From Pseudohalioglobus lutimaris (GTDB lineage: Bacteria; Pseudomonadota; Gammaproteobacteria; Pseudomonadales; Halieaceae), in NCBI RefSeq assembly GCF_002866825.1, contig NZ_PKUS01000008.1:186001-250000 (forward strand): a stretch of 64,000 bases of DNA, given 5' to 3'. Shown in pieces: positions 28,371-37,464 of this stretch. The translations under genes and the position numbers were made by a program. The notes beneath the pieces are model-generated. The model saw only the letters and a list, made by a program, of their open reading frames with translations. It ran no database searches and had not been told where the DNA came from. The stretch's first letter is position 1, and each line of letters begins with the position of its first letter.

Positions 28371-29951
28371 TTAGCCTACGCTGCGCTCGCTGCCTTCCCA
28401 GTACTGGGCCTTGACCGCTTTCTTGTCCGGCTTGCCTACCGGGGTCAGCGGAATGCCGGTGACGAAGTCCACGGACTTGGGTGCCTGCACTGAACCTTTC
28501 CTGTCTTTTACCAGTGCCTGTAGTTCAGCGGCGAGTTCGTCGGAACCTTCCACTCCCGGCCTGGGCACGACCACGGCCTTAACGGCCTCTCCCCATTGCT
28601 CATCGGGCACACCTACAACGGCGACCTGGGCGACAGACTCATGGGTGGCGAGAACGTCCTCCACTTCCCGGGGGAACACGTTGAACCCGCCGGTGACGAT
28701 CATGTCCTTGGTGCGGTCGACAATATAGAGGAAGCCGTCCTCGTCCAGGCGTCCAACATCGCCGGTGTGCATCCAGTCACCGGCGAAGGCCTCGGCGGTC
28801 TGTTCCGGCATGTCCTTGTAGCCCTGCATGACCAGTGGGCCGCGCACGCAGATCTCCCCGGGTTCACCTGGCGGAACGGGATTGCAGTCGGCATCCAGCA
28901 GCGCAACGTGTACCCAGGGGGTGGGGCGGCCGCAGGATGCCAGGCGCTGCGGTTTGCTCAGGTCGTGGTCGGCCCGGCGCATATTGGCGATTACCATGGG
29001 GCACTCGGACTGGCCGAAGAACTGGTAGAAGATCTGACCCCATTTCTCCAGGCCTTCCTGCAGGCGTGCAGGGCTTATCGGTGATGCGCCATAAAAAATG
29101 GTTTCCATACTGTCCATAGAGCCGTCAGTGGCACGCGGCGAGTCCAGCAGGAAGTACAACATTACCGGGACCAGCATGGTGCAGGTGATCTTGTGGTCGC
29201 GCACCATGTCGAAGAAGTCATCAATGCCAAAGCCCTGCATCACGTAAAACGCGCCGCCGTTCTGTAATACGGGAATGAAGAAGGCGGCAGCAGCGTGAGA
29301 CAGCGGCGTGGCGATGAGCATGCGCAGTTCTTCCGGAAACTCCCACTCCGCCATCTGTATCTGGGTCATGGTGGCGCTGACCCGGTGCGGGCTCATTACA
29401 CCCTTGGGTTTGCCGGTGGTGCCGCCCGTGAACATGACGGAGGCGATATCCTCAGGGCCGATATCCGGCGCCTGCAGTGGCTGCGGATCAAAGCTGGCGG
29501 CCATTGCGAGGTAATCCTCGCCGACCTCGGTGGGACCAAAGGCGAGCAGGTTCTTCAGCTTGGGTACTTTCGCCTGCAGAGCCTTCGCCACTTCTGAGAA
29601 TACAGAGGGGTCGAACACCAGGGTATCAATTTCCGCCGCTTCCAGTACGTAGGCGTGATCGTCAACCGAGCCCAGTGGGTGCAGCGGCGTCCCGATGCAA
29701 CCGGTCAGCTGCATGGCGGCGATATTGGACAATACTTCCGGGCGGTTGGCGGAGATTACTGCCACACGGCTGCCTATGCCCAGGCCCTTGCTTTGCAGTG
29801 CCTGCACCAACTGGCTGGTTTGTTCGCGCACGTCACGATAGCTGGCAACCTTGTCTCCCAGGTACAGGCAGGGCTCGTCGTTAAAGCGGTTGAGGCCTTC
29901 CACCAGCAGCTGCGGCATAAGGGGTTGTTGATACAGAATCTCTGGGTTCAT
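28371..29951 (-). CDS. AMP-dependent acyl-CoA synthetase/ligase
   Basis: A 526-residue ANL-superfamily enzyme that activates a carboxylic acid with ATP and CoA. The P-loop MFTGGTTGKPKGVM is at about 173-186, followed by FYGASPISPARL, GEICVRGP, the YKDMPEQTAEAF and MHTGDVGRLDEDGFLYIVDR core motifs, and the catalytic Lys in VGKPDKKAVK at the C-terminus. The relatives are medium/long-chain or steroid-side-chain ligases; the substrate cannot be told from sequence. It is divergent from the LLM oxidoreductase across a striking inverted repeat. Confidence 0.88.
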   Translation of the reverse strand: MNPEILYQQPLMPQLLVEGLNRFNDEPCLYLGDKVASYRDVREQTSQLVQALQSKGLGIGSRVAVISANRPEVLSNIAAMQLTGCIGTPLHPLGSVDDHAYVLEAAEIDTLVFDPSVFSEVAKALQAKVPKLKNLLAFGPTEVGEDYLAMAASFDPQPLQAPDIGPEDIASVMFTGGTTGKPKGVMSPHRVSATMTQIQMAEWEFPEELRMLIATPLSHAAAAFFIPVLQNGGAFYVMQGFGIDDFFDMVRDHKITCTMLVPVMLYFLLDSPRATDGSMDSMETIFYGASPISPARLQEGLEKWGQIFYQFFGQSECPMVIANMRRADHDLSKPQRLASCGRPTPWVHVALLDADCNPVPPGEPGEICVRGPLVMQGYKDMPEQTAEAFAGDWMHTGDVGRLDEDGFLYIVDRTKDMIVTGGFNVFPREVEDVLATHESVAQVAVVGVPDEQWGEAVKAVVVPRPGVEGSDELAAELQALVKDRKGSVQAPKSVDFVTGIPLTPVGKPDKKAVKAQYWEGSERSVG

Positions 29952-30048
29952 CGTTTCAGCCTGAATAGGAGTTGTGCAGTGTCTGGACTACGTTGCCCCG
30001 GCGGGGCTCGCCTCATCTGCAGCAGAAAGTGCCACAAGGCCGGCGCCC

Positions 30049-30077
30049 GGACAATGACGCTCGCGATCACATTGTCC
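30049..30077. promoter_or_regulatory. Perfect 8-13-8 inverted repeat (operator candidate)
   Basis: GGACAATG-N13-CATTGTCC, with TCGCGA at its centre (30061-30066), lies midway in the 238-bp gap between the divergent ligase and LLM genes. The size and symmetry suit a dimeric regulator such as TetR. No regulator gene is adjacent, so a trans-acting factor is inferred. The rest of the gap shows no other clear signal. Confidence 0.6.
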
Positions 30078-30189
30078 TGTTGTTTGCGATCAGGGTGAAC
30101 ACAAATGCCCATCTTTACTGTCCGCTTCGATGGTGGTGGAAACGCCAGTGGTCGGCAATACTATCGCTTTGCCTGATGAGGTGGTGCTG

Positions 30190-31200
30190 ATGAAAATCGA
30201 TAGTTCGCTGATGTTTGAACCGGCGCGAGTTGCGGCGATGGCGGCCGACCTGGAAGCGGCCGGGTTCGACGGGGCTTATACATTTGAAGGCCAGAGCGAT
30301 CCTTTTATCACCGTTGCCGCTGCGGCCATGAGCACCTCGAAAATGGAACTGATGACGTCTATCGCCGTCGCGTTTGCCCGCAATCCGATGAACCTTGCAT
30401 ATCTGGGCAACGACCTGCAAAACCTCTCCGAGGGGCGGTTTATTCTGGGCCTGGGTGCACAGGTGAAAGCGCATATTGAGCGTCGCTTCTCCATGCCCTG
30501 GAGCAAGCCAGCGTCTCGCATGCGTGAAATGGTGCAGGCGGTACGCGCTATCTGGGACTGCTGGCAGACCGGGGAAAAGCTGCGATTTGAAGGCGAGTTC
30601 TATCAGCACACGTTGATGTCGCCGGTGTTTGCTCCCCAGCCTAACGCCTACGGCGTGCCGAAAATATTTGTCGCCGGTGTAGGGCCGGTGATGACGGAAG
30701 TGGCGGCCGAGGTGGGGGACGGCTATTTTATGCATCCTTTCAGCACTGCCCGCTCCATGGATGAGCTGTCACTGGCTGCTATTGACCGCGGCCTTGCCGG
30801 GGCAAACAAGGATCGCGCTGATTTCCAGGTGGCTGCGCAGGTGATTACTGCCACTGGTCTGGACGAGGAGACGATGGCCGCGGCCATTGCATCCGCACGC
30901 AATCAAATCGCCTTTTACGCGTCCACTCCGGCCTATCTGCCGGTGCTGGCGTGTCATGGGTGGGAGCAGTTGCACAGCGATGCGCTGCAGATGATCCGGC
31001 AGGGTGAATGGGCACAGCTCAATGACCTCGTCGACGACGAGATTCTCAACACATTCGCCGTGGTGGGCACCCCCGCCGAGGTCGCCGAAAAGATCAGCAC
31101 CCGTTTCGCCGGCAAGGTGCAGCGCGTCTCTCCGGTGGTGTACCAGCCGGATGTGTCACTGCTTGCTACGCTGCGCCGGGAGCTTGCACGGCGCATTTGA
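30190..31200 (+). CDS. LLM class flavin-dependent oxidoreductase
   Basis: A 336-residue luciferase-like TIM-barrel oxidoreductase, similar to the F420-dependent TIGR03617 subgroup. Visible features are GFDGAYTFEGQSDPF, the SIAVAFARNPM block and EGRFILGLGAQVKAHIERRF. Whether it uses F420 or FMN cannot be told; no F420-related gene is in the window. The ATG at 30190 has GAGG about 8 bases upstream; an ATG at 30130 would add 20 residues without family character. Its role is probably in the same oxidative catabolism as the divergent ligase. Confidence 0.85.
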   Translation: MKIDSSLMFEPARVAAMAADLEAAGFDGAYTFEGQSDPFITVAAAAMSTSKMELMTSIAVAFARNPMNLAYLGNDLQNLSEGRFILGLGAQVKAHIERRFSMPWSKPASRMREMVQAVRAIWDCWQTGEKLRFEGEFYQHTLMSPVFAPQPNAYGVPKIFVAGVGPVMTEVAAEVGDGYFMHPFSTARSMDELSLAAIDRGLAGANKDRADFQVAAQVITATGLDEETMAAAIASARNQIAFYASTPAYLPVLACHGWEQLHSDALQMIRQGEWAQLNDLVDDEILNTFAVVGTPAEVAEKISTRFAGKVQRVSPVVYQPDVSLLATLRRELARRI

Positions 31201-31267
31201 GCCTGAGGGGCAGTCCGGCCGGGTTTTCTGGGCTATCATCCGGTCCAGACCATACCAACCTGGGCCG

Positions 31268-33085
31268 ATGATGAGATCACTATGCGGAATTTTGGGCGCG
31301 ACCCTTTTGTTATGCCTGATGCAGGCATGTTCCAACGTGGAGCCCCGGCAGGAGGCCACCAGTATGTCGGCTGAGCTGGGCCCCGGTGGCAGGCCGGTAG
31401 GAGAGACCTGGTCGCGCAGCCCGGTGTATGGCAGTCGCGGTATGGCCGCCACCGCACATCCGCTGGCGTCGCAGGTGGCGCTGGATATTCTCAAGGAGGG
31501 TGGTTCTGCGGTCGATGCAGCGATCGCCGCCAATGCAGCGCTGGGGCTGATGGAGCCAACCGGCAACGGTATTGGCGGCGATATCTTCGTGATTGTCTGG
31601 GATCCCAAAACGCGGCAGCTTCACGGATACAACGGCTCCGGGCGGTCTCCACAAGGACAAACCCTGGCGCAACTGCAGTCGCGTATTGATGCGATGAAGA
31701 CGCGGGGAGAGCTGCCTGGAGACTTCAGGGGCATACCCTCCCATGGCCCCTTGCCGGTATCTGTTCCGGGTACGGTAGATGGCTGGTTTGCGCTGCATGA
31801 GCGTTTTGGCAGTCTGCCGATGAACCAGGTGTTGGCGCCGGCTATCGACTACGCTCGCAGCGGTTTCCCGGTGTCACCAGTGATCGCATACTATTTTTCA
31901 CGCAGTTGGGATTTTTTCAGCAGGATCTATGCCGACAGCCCCCATCTGGATAACATTCGCGACACCTGGTTCAAGGGCGGGCAGTCGCCGCAGCCAGGCG
32001 ACATATTGACCAATACAGACCTGGCCGACACGCTGGAGACGATAGCGCTGGAGGGCCGCGACGCCTTCTATAGCGGCAGTCTGGCGCGGCAGATGGCTGC
32101 CTATTTCGATGACATGGACGGCGGCCTCGCCTACGAGGACCTGGCCGTACACCAGGGTGAATGGGTTGCACCCGGCAGCGTCCACTACCGTGGTTATGAT
32201 CTTTATGAACTGCCGCCCAACGGTCAGGGCTTCGCGGCATTGCAGATGTTGTCCATCCTCAAGAATGTAGACCTGTCCCAGTGGTCCCGGGGTTCGGCTG
32301 AGGTTTTTCACTACATGGTGGAGGCCAAGCGGCTGGCGTTTGAGGACGTTGCGCGTTATTACGCTGATCCGGCGTTTGCGCCCGCGCCGCTCGCCGGGCT
32401 GCTGTCGGATGACTACGGTAAGCAGCGCTTCGCCCTGATCGACCCGCGCAGAGCCTCTGCAGAGTTCGGCCCCGGTGAGCCCAAACTGGAAAGTGAAGGG
32501 GACACGACCTATCTTACTGTCGCAGATAAGGACGGCATGATGGTTTCCCTGATTCAGTCCAACTACCGCGGCATGGGGTCGGGCATGGTGCCCGATGGCC
32601 TGGGCTTTATGTTCCAGGACCGGGGTGAGCTGTTTTCCCTGGAACAGGGGCACGCCAATGTCTATGCACCGGGCAAGCGCCCGTTCCAGACCATTATTCC
32701 GGCCTTCCTGATGAAAGATGGTGAGCCGGTGATGAGCTTCGGTCTCATGGGTGGCTCCATGCAGCCGCAGGGTCATGTGCAGATACTGGTGAACATGCTG
32801 GACTTTGGTATGAATGTGCAGGAGGCCGGTGATGCCGCACGCTTCCTGCACGATGGTGGCAGGGAGCCGACCAGCGTGGACGGTGACCCCCTGGGGACGC
32901 TGTACCTGGAGCCCGGTGTGCCGGCGCAAACGGTCGAACGCTTGCGGGCGATGGGTCATAAAGTTGAAATCGATGCCAGCGGCGTGCGCTTCGGCGGCTA
33001 TCAGGCGATCAAGGTAGATCGCGAGAAAGGAAGCTACGCCGGGGCCACTGAGATGCGTAAAGATGGCACCGTAGTGGCCTGGTAG
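31268..33085 (+). CDS. Gamma-glutamyltransferase family lipoprotein
   Basis: A 605-residue Ntn-hydrolase of the gamma-glutamyltranspeptidase family. A lipoprotein signal ends in CLMQAC (lipidated Cys21). The autoprocessing/catalytic Thr is T413 in SEGDTTYLTVADKDG, and the small-subunit GSGMVPDG and PFQTIIPAFL blocks follow, with GLMGGSMQPQGHVQ. It may cleave gamma-glutamyl compounds such as glutathione in the periplasm, but several relatives act on other amides. ATG 31268 was chosen for the signal peptide; the open frame upstream overlaps the LLM gene. Confidence 0.88.
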   Translation: MMRSLCGILGATLLLCLMQACSNVEPRQEATSMSAELGPGGRPVGETWSRSPVYGSRGMAATAHPLASQVALDILKEGGSAVDAAIAANAALGLMEPTGNGIGGDIFVIVWDPKTRQLHGYNGSGRSPQGQTLAQLQSRIDAMKTRGELPGDFRGIPSHGPLPVSVPGTVDGWFALHERFGSLPMNQVLAPAIDYARSGFPVSPVIAYYFSRSWDFFSRIYADSPHLDNIRDTWFKGGQSPQPGDILTNTDLADTLETIALEGRDAFYSGSLARQMAAYFDDMDGGLAYEDLAVHQGEWVAPGSVHYRGYDLYELPPNGQGFAALQMLSILKNVDLSQWSRGSAEVFHYMVEAKRLAFEDVARYYADPAFAPAPLAGLLSDDYGKQRFALIDPRRASAEFGPGEPKLESEGDTTYLTVADKDGMMVSLIQSNYRGMGSGMVPDGLGFMFQDRGELFSLEQGHANVYAPGKRPFQTIIPAFLMKDGEPVMSFGLMGGSMQPQGHVQILVNMLDFGMNVQEAGDAARFLHDGGREPTSVDGDPLGTLYLEPGVPAQTVERLRAMGHKVEIDASGVRFGGYQAIKVDREKGSYAGATEMRKDGTVVAW

Positions 33086-33206
33086 GCAGCCTGCCTGGGC
33101 AGGTCTTGATACCCGGTAGCCGAGCGGATTTCGCCGCTGGCGATGTCCTGGCACAAACGGGTGCCTGTCTCAGTAGCGGGGAGCTCTGCACCCTGTGCGT
33201 CGTGCA

Positions 33207-34061
33207 TCAGGGATATTCAAAACCAATGGTTTCTTCGGTGTACTCCCACAGGCGTTGCGCAGCGTCATCGTCGCGGGCCCAGGGCCTGGGCAGCTTCTGT
33301 TTACAGTTGGCAAAATAAGCGCCGCTGACGTCGGCAACCTCATCGCTGGTACACAGGTAGATAGAGGTCTGCGCGCCTTTGTCCGCGGTGCGGAAAAAAG
33401 GCCTGAGGAGGGCGGGAAGCAGTCTGGCTACAAGGCCCTTGTTTTGTGCGCCCAGGGAGGTCGCGACGGCACCGGGGTGCAGGCAGTTCACCGTGATGGA
33501 TTCGCCTTCCAGGCGCGTGGCGAGACTGCGGGTGAACAGTATGTTGGCGAGCTTGGAACGGCCGTACTCGCGGAAGGTTTTGAACCCCTGCTCCGCCTGC
33601 ATGTCGTCAAAGCCCATGTTTCTGACAAATTCGTGCGCCGCCGAAGCGACGTTGACGATGCGTGCGCCGGGCACTTCCAGCATGTTGGGCAGCAGCAGGC
33701 CGGTGAGCAGGAAGGGCGCGAAATGGTTGACCGCCAGGGTCTCTTCGAACCCGTCCACGGTAAGCTTACGTGCCGTGTTTACCACCCCCGCATTGTTGAG
33801 CAGGATATCCACCGGGCGACCCGGCGCGAGCACGGCCTGGGCCGCGCTGCGCACGCTTGCCAGGCTGGCCATGTCCATTTCTATCAGCTTGGGTTCGCGG
33901 CCTCCGGCCGCGATGATGTCCGCGGCGACGGCAGCGCCCTTTTCCAGGTTGCGGCATAGCAGTGTGAGGTCTGCGCCCTGTTGCGCCAGCGTATGCGCCG
34001 AACTCTGGCCGATGCCGGCGGTGGCGCCGGTGATAACAATGTGCTTTCCGGTGATGTCCAT
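33207..34061 (-). CDS. SDR oxidoreductase, retinol-dehydrogenase-like
   Basis: A 284-residue SDR with TGATAGIG (11-18), NNAG (89-92), Ser140, Tyr166 and Lys170 (YGRSK). The spacing and the C-terminal GAYFANCKQKLP block are those of retinol-dehydrogenase/WW-oxidoreductase-like SDRs. It probably acts on a lipophilic alcohol or ketone. It starts 2 bp after the stop of the inositol-monophosphatase-like gene on the same strand. The 121-bp gap to the gamma-glutamyltransferase gene holds only a short-loop GC stem at 33090-33103. Confidence 0.85.
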   Translation of the reverse strand: MDITGKHIVITGATAGIGQSSAHTLAQQGADLTLLCRNLEKGAAVAADIIAAGGREPKLIEMDMASLASVRSAAQAVLAPGRPVDILLNNAGVVNTARKLTVDGFEETLAVNHFAPFLLTGLLLPNMLEVPGARIVNVASAAHEFVRNMGFDDMQAEQGFKTFREYGRSKLANILFTRSLATRLEGESITVNCLHPGAVATSLGAQNKGLVARLLPALLRPFFRTADKGAQTSIYLCTSDEVADVSGAYFANCKQKLPRPWARDDDAAQRLWEYTEETIGFEYP

Positions 34062-34063
34062 GT

Positions 34064-34900
34064 TCAGGTCCTGCTCGTCGAGTCTGGTTGATAGGAAGGG
34101 GCGGTAAGGTCTCGGGTCGTGCGCCAGGTTTGCGGGTCGCAGGCGCAGAGCAGTCCAGGAGTGGATGCGGTTGGACGATATACACTACCGTCGAGTCGCG
34201 CGGCAGTGCCGCCTGCTTCTGTGACAATGAGCACACCGGGGGCATGATCCCAGATCAGGGTGCGATAGTAGAATGCAAACTGGTAATGCCCGGTGGCGAG
34301 GGCGCGGTAGTCGTAGCCTGCACAGCCGCTGGCGCGTGTGGTGCCGAGCTGCTGCGCACCGGCCAGCGCAGCGGGGGTGAGTTCAGCGGGCAGGTAGCGG
34401 GTGGAGAGCGCGCCAGATACGCCATTGGTGCCGCCGGCAAACGGCGTCAGCTGGAGTGGCCGGTCGTCAAGTACAGCCCCCGCGCCCTTTTCAGCTGTCA
34501 GCATTGACTCTGATCGAGGGTCATAGATCCACGCGGCGATGGTTTCGCCGCGCTCTACCAGGCAAACCATCACGGCAAAGGGGCCGCTGCCGGAAGCGAA
34601 ATTGTTAGTGCCATCCAGAGGGTCTATCACCCATACCGGTCGCACGGACTCCAGCGCTGCCATTAACCCGGGATCGGCGTGTACGGCCTCTTCGCCGACT
34701 ACCAGGGAGCCCGGCAGCAGCGCCGCCAGCTCGTGGCTCAATCGCTGTTCACAGTGCCGGTCAGCATCGGTTACCACGTCGTTGCGACGTTTCTCCTCGA
34801 CCTGGTGGTCTTCCAGTTTGCGCCACAGCGGCATGATGTCCTCTGCCGCCGCCTCGCGTATCAGTGCGCTGACCTGTGCGTGGTCAATGTTTATCGGCAT
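34064..34900 (-). CDS. Inositol monophosphatase family protein
   Basis: A 278-residue Mg2+-dependent phosphatase of the IMPase/HisN/CysQ group. Metal ligands are in GEE (69-71), DPLDGT (93-98) and WDHAPG (217-222). It could dephosphorylate inositol phosphate, histidinol phosphate or PAP; the sequence does not decide. It is co-transcribed with the SDR. The 79-bp gap to the ABC ATPase shows nothing distinctive. Confidence 0.87.
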   Translation of the reverse strand: MPINIDHAQVSALIREAAAEDIMPLWRKLEDHQVEEKRRNDVVTDADRHCEQRLSHELAALLPGSLVVGEEAVHADPGLMAALESVRPVWVIDPLDGTNNFASGSGPFAVMVCLVERGETIAAWIYDPRSESMLTAEKGAGAVLDDRPLQLTPFAGGTNGVSGALSTRYLPAELTPAALAGAQQLGTTRASGCAGYDYRALATGHYQFAFYYRTLIWDHAPGVLIVTEAGGTAARLDGSVYRPTASTPGLLCACDPQTWRTTRDLTAPSYQPDSTSRT

Positions 34901-34979
34901 GGCTTGCCCCTGCTGCGTCCGGCGTCAATGCGAATCCCGGGTAAAGGTCGTCCGGTCGCGCTGATTGACTTGAACGCTG

Positions 34980-36569
34980 CTACTCAAGCAGTGCGCGGCC
35001 CGGGATGGAGCTTAGCAGCTGGCGCGTGTAGTCCTGCTGCGGCCGTTCGAACAGGTCGTCTCCGCTACCCTGCTCTACAATTTTACCCTTGTACAGCACC
35101 AGGATACGGTCGGCCAGGTGGCGCACCACTGCCAGATCGTGCGACACGAACAGCATGGTTAAGCCGTATTCTTTCCCCAGGTGCTGCATCAAGTCGAGAA
35201 TTTGTGCCTGTATGGTCACGTCCAGTGCCGACACTGGCTCGTCTGCCACGATAAACTCAGGGCGCGTTGCCAGGGCCCTGCCGATGGCAATGCGCTGACG
35301 CTGACCACCGGAAAACTCGTGGGGGTATTTGCGCACGAAGTTGCGGGCCAGGCCGACGTCGTCCATCAGCTTGAGTACGCCGCTGGCAACTGACTTGCGG
35401 GTCTCTATGCCGTGCAGCAGCAGCGGCTCGGCCAGGGTGTCGAAAACAGTCATGCGCGGATTCAGCGAAGCGAAGGGGTCCTGGAATATCATCTGCATAC
35501 GGCGACGGAAGTTCTTCAGGTCACCGCCCTGCAGGGTGGTGACGTCGGTACCGTCGAAGTTCACGCTGCCTGAGGTAACGGGCACCAGGCGCAGTATGGA
35601 GCGGCCGATGGTGGATTTGCCGGAGCCCGACTCTCCCACCAGGCCAAGTACCTCTCCGCGTTTGATGTCGAAGCTGACATCGTTGACCGCCTTTACCGGC
35701 TCCTTGTTTTTGCCCTGGTCAAACCAGGTGCACAGATTGCGTACCTCGATCAGGGTTTCCGGTTCGCCTTCCATGGGCGTTTTACTGTCAGCGGGAATGG
35801 CGGCCAGCAATTTGCGGGTATAGGGGTGCTCTGCGTGATGGAAAATATGGTCGGAATCGCCCCCTTCGACGATCTTGCCCTGCTGCATCACCACGATCTG
35901 GTCAGCTATATCCGCTACCACCGCCAGGTCGTGGGATATAAAGATCACGCCGATGTCGCGCTTGGTCTGCAGCTCGGCGATCAGCTTGAGTATCTGCGCT
36001 TGTATGGTCACGTCCAGGGCGGTCGTTGGTTCATCGGCAATCAACAGCTTGGGTTCGTTGATCAGCGCCATGGCGATCATCACCCGCTGGCGCATGCCCC
36101 CGGAGAACTGGTGCGGATAGTTGTCGAAGGTGGTCTCCGGATCGCGGATGCCGACTTCTTCCAGCAGTTCCAGCGCGCGCTTTTTAGCCTGCTCTTTGCT
36201 TACTTTCTTGTGATAGAAAAGTGGTTCCACCAGTTGCTTGCCGATGGTCATGAACGGGTTGAGGCAGGTCATGGGGTCCTGGAAAATCATGGCGATGTCG
36301 CGGCCGCGAATTTCCCGCAGTTGGCTCTCGCTCATTTGCAGCAGGTCCTGTCCTTCAAACAGGGCAGTGCCGCCGTCGATACGTCCCGGGGGCATGGGCA
36401 CCAGTCCCAGCATGGAGTAGCAGGCGACTGATTTACCCGAACCGGATTCGCCAATAATGGCGGTAATCTTGCCTGTGTCCACGGCAAAGGAAATACCGTC
36501 CACGGCTTTGTTGGTGCCCATGCGGGTGACAAAACTGACCGCCAGGTCTTTGACTTCGAGCAGGCTCAT
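34980..36569 (-). CDS. Peptide ABC transporter ATPase, DppD-DppF fusion
   Basis: A 529-residue protein with two complete ABC ATPase domains in tandem. Domain one (about 1-265) has Walker A GESGSGKS at 40-47, signature SGGMRQR and Walker B LLIADEP. Domain two (about 272-529) has GESGSGKSTIG, signature SGGQRQR and FIVADEP. Each is followed by an oligopeptide-transporter C-terminal extension. It replaces the separate OppD and OppF proteins. The start overlaps the stop of the permease gene (ATGA). It is the last gene of the four-gene importer operon. Confidence 0.92.
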   Translation of the reverse strand: MSLLEVKDLAVSFVTRMGTNKAVDGISFAVDTGKITAIIGESGSGKSVACYSMLGLVPMPPGRIDGGTALFEGQDLLQMSESQLREIRGRDIAMIFQDPMTCLNPFMTIGKQLVEPLFYHKKVSKEQAKKRALELLEEVGIRDPETTFDNYPHQFSGGMRQRVMIAMALINEPKLLIADEPTTALDVTIQAQILKLIAELQTKRDIGVIFISHDLAVVADIADQIVVMQQGKIVEGGDSDHIFHHAEHPYTRKLLAAIPADSKTPMEGEPETLIEVRNLCTWFDQGKNKEPVKAVNDVSFDIKRGEVLGLVGESGSGKSTIGRSILRLVPVTSGSVNFDGTDVTTLQGGDLKNFRRRMQMIFQDPFASLNPRMTVFDTLAEPLLLHGIETRKSVASGVLKLMDDVGLARNFVRKYPHEFSGGQRQRIAIGRALATRPEFIVADEPVSALDVTIQAQILDLMQHLGKEYGLTMLFVSHDLAVVRHLADRILVLYKGKIVEQGSGDDLFERPQQDYTRQLLSSIPGRALLE

Positions 36570-37456
36570 CAGTCTTTACTCCTTCTTACATCCAGTGCAT
36601 CGCGCAGTCCGTCACCGAGGAAGTTCAGTGAAAACAGGGTCACGGTCAGGGCCAGGCCCGGGAAGATCAGTAACCAGGGGAATTCCTCCATGGTCTCCGC
36701 ACCGTAAGAAATCAGCAGTCCCCAGGAAGTCTGCGGCGGCTGTATACCCAGGCCAAGGAAGCTGAGGAAGGCCTCCAGCAGCATCACCGACGGAATGGTC
36801 AGCGTGGTATAGACGATGATGGGGCCCAGTGCGTTGGGGATCAGGTGCCTGCGGATAATCGTGCTGGGTGGCAGGCCCAGGGAGATAGCGGCCTCGACAA
36901 ACTCCTGCTGGCGCAGCTGCTGAACCTGGCTGCGCATGATACGCGCCATGGTCAGCCATTCCACCGCGCCGATGGCGAGGAACAGCAGCAGGATATTGCG
37001 CCCGAAGACTACCATCAGCAGGACGATAAAGATCATGAAGGGCAGGGCGTACATTATGTCCACCAGGCGCATCATCACCGCGTCGACTTTGCCTCCCACG
37101 TAGCCGGCAATAGCCCCCCAGGTCACGCCGATAAGCAACGCGACGGAGGTGGCGACGAAGCCCACCGCCAGGGAGACCCTGCCACCGAACATGATTTGTG
37201 TGAGCAGGTCGCGGCCGAAAATGTCGGTGCCCAGCCAATGCTGGGCCGAGGGCGGGCTGGCGCCCAGGTCCAGGTTCTGGGCATCGTAGGCGTAGGGCGC
37301 GATCCACGGTGTCAGCAGAGCGATAATGGTGAACGCCACCAACAGCATGCCGCCGGCCAGGGCCAGTCGGTTCTTGCGCAGGCGCAGCCAGGCGTCATGC
37401 CACAGTGAGGAACCCTGCTCCGCTTCGGTGATGTCTTCGATAATGTCAGTAGTCAT
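36569..37456 (-). CDS. Peptide ABC transporter permease (OppC-like)
   Basis: A 295-residue inner-membrane permease with an N-terminal OppC-type segment and about six helices. It contains the EAA-loop that contacts the ATPase (FVEAAISLGLPPSTIIRRHL). HWLGTDIFGRDLLTQ is the OppC signature. It pairs with the OppB-like permease; the gap is 8 bp. Confidence 0.9.
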   Translation of the reverse strand: MTTDIIEDITEAEQGSSLWHDAWLRLRKNRLALAGGMLLVAFTIIALLTPWIAPYAYDAQNLDLGASPPSAQHWLGTDIFGRDLLTQIMFGGRVSLAVGFVATSVALLIGVTWGAIAGYVGGKVDAVMMRLVDIMYALPFMIFIVLLMVVFGRNILLLFLAIGAVEWLTMARIMRSQVQQLRQQEFVEAAISLGLPPSTIIRRHLIPNALGPIIVYTTLTIPSVMLLEAFLSFLGLGIQPPQTSWGLLISYGAETMEEFPWLLIFPGLALTVTLFSLNFLGDGLRDALDVRRSKD

Positions 37457-37464
37457 GGTGGCCC

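Noticed and set aside
33090-33103. CCTGCC/GGCAGG stem after the gamma-glutamyltransferase gene as a terminator
   Set aside because: The loop would be two bases and no T run follows; termination cannot be supported.
31898-33154. Long antisense open frame of 418 codons over the gamma-glutamyltransferase gene
   Set aside because: It has no family motifs, and it is a shadow of a clear GGT-family gene in high-GC DNA.
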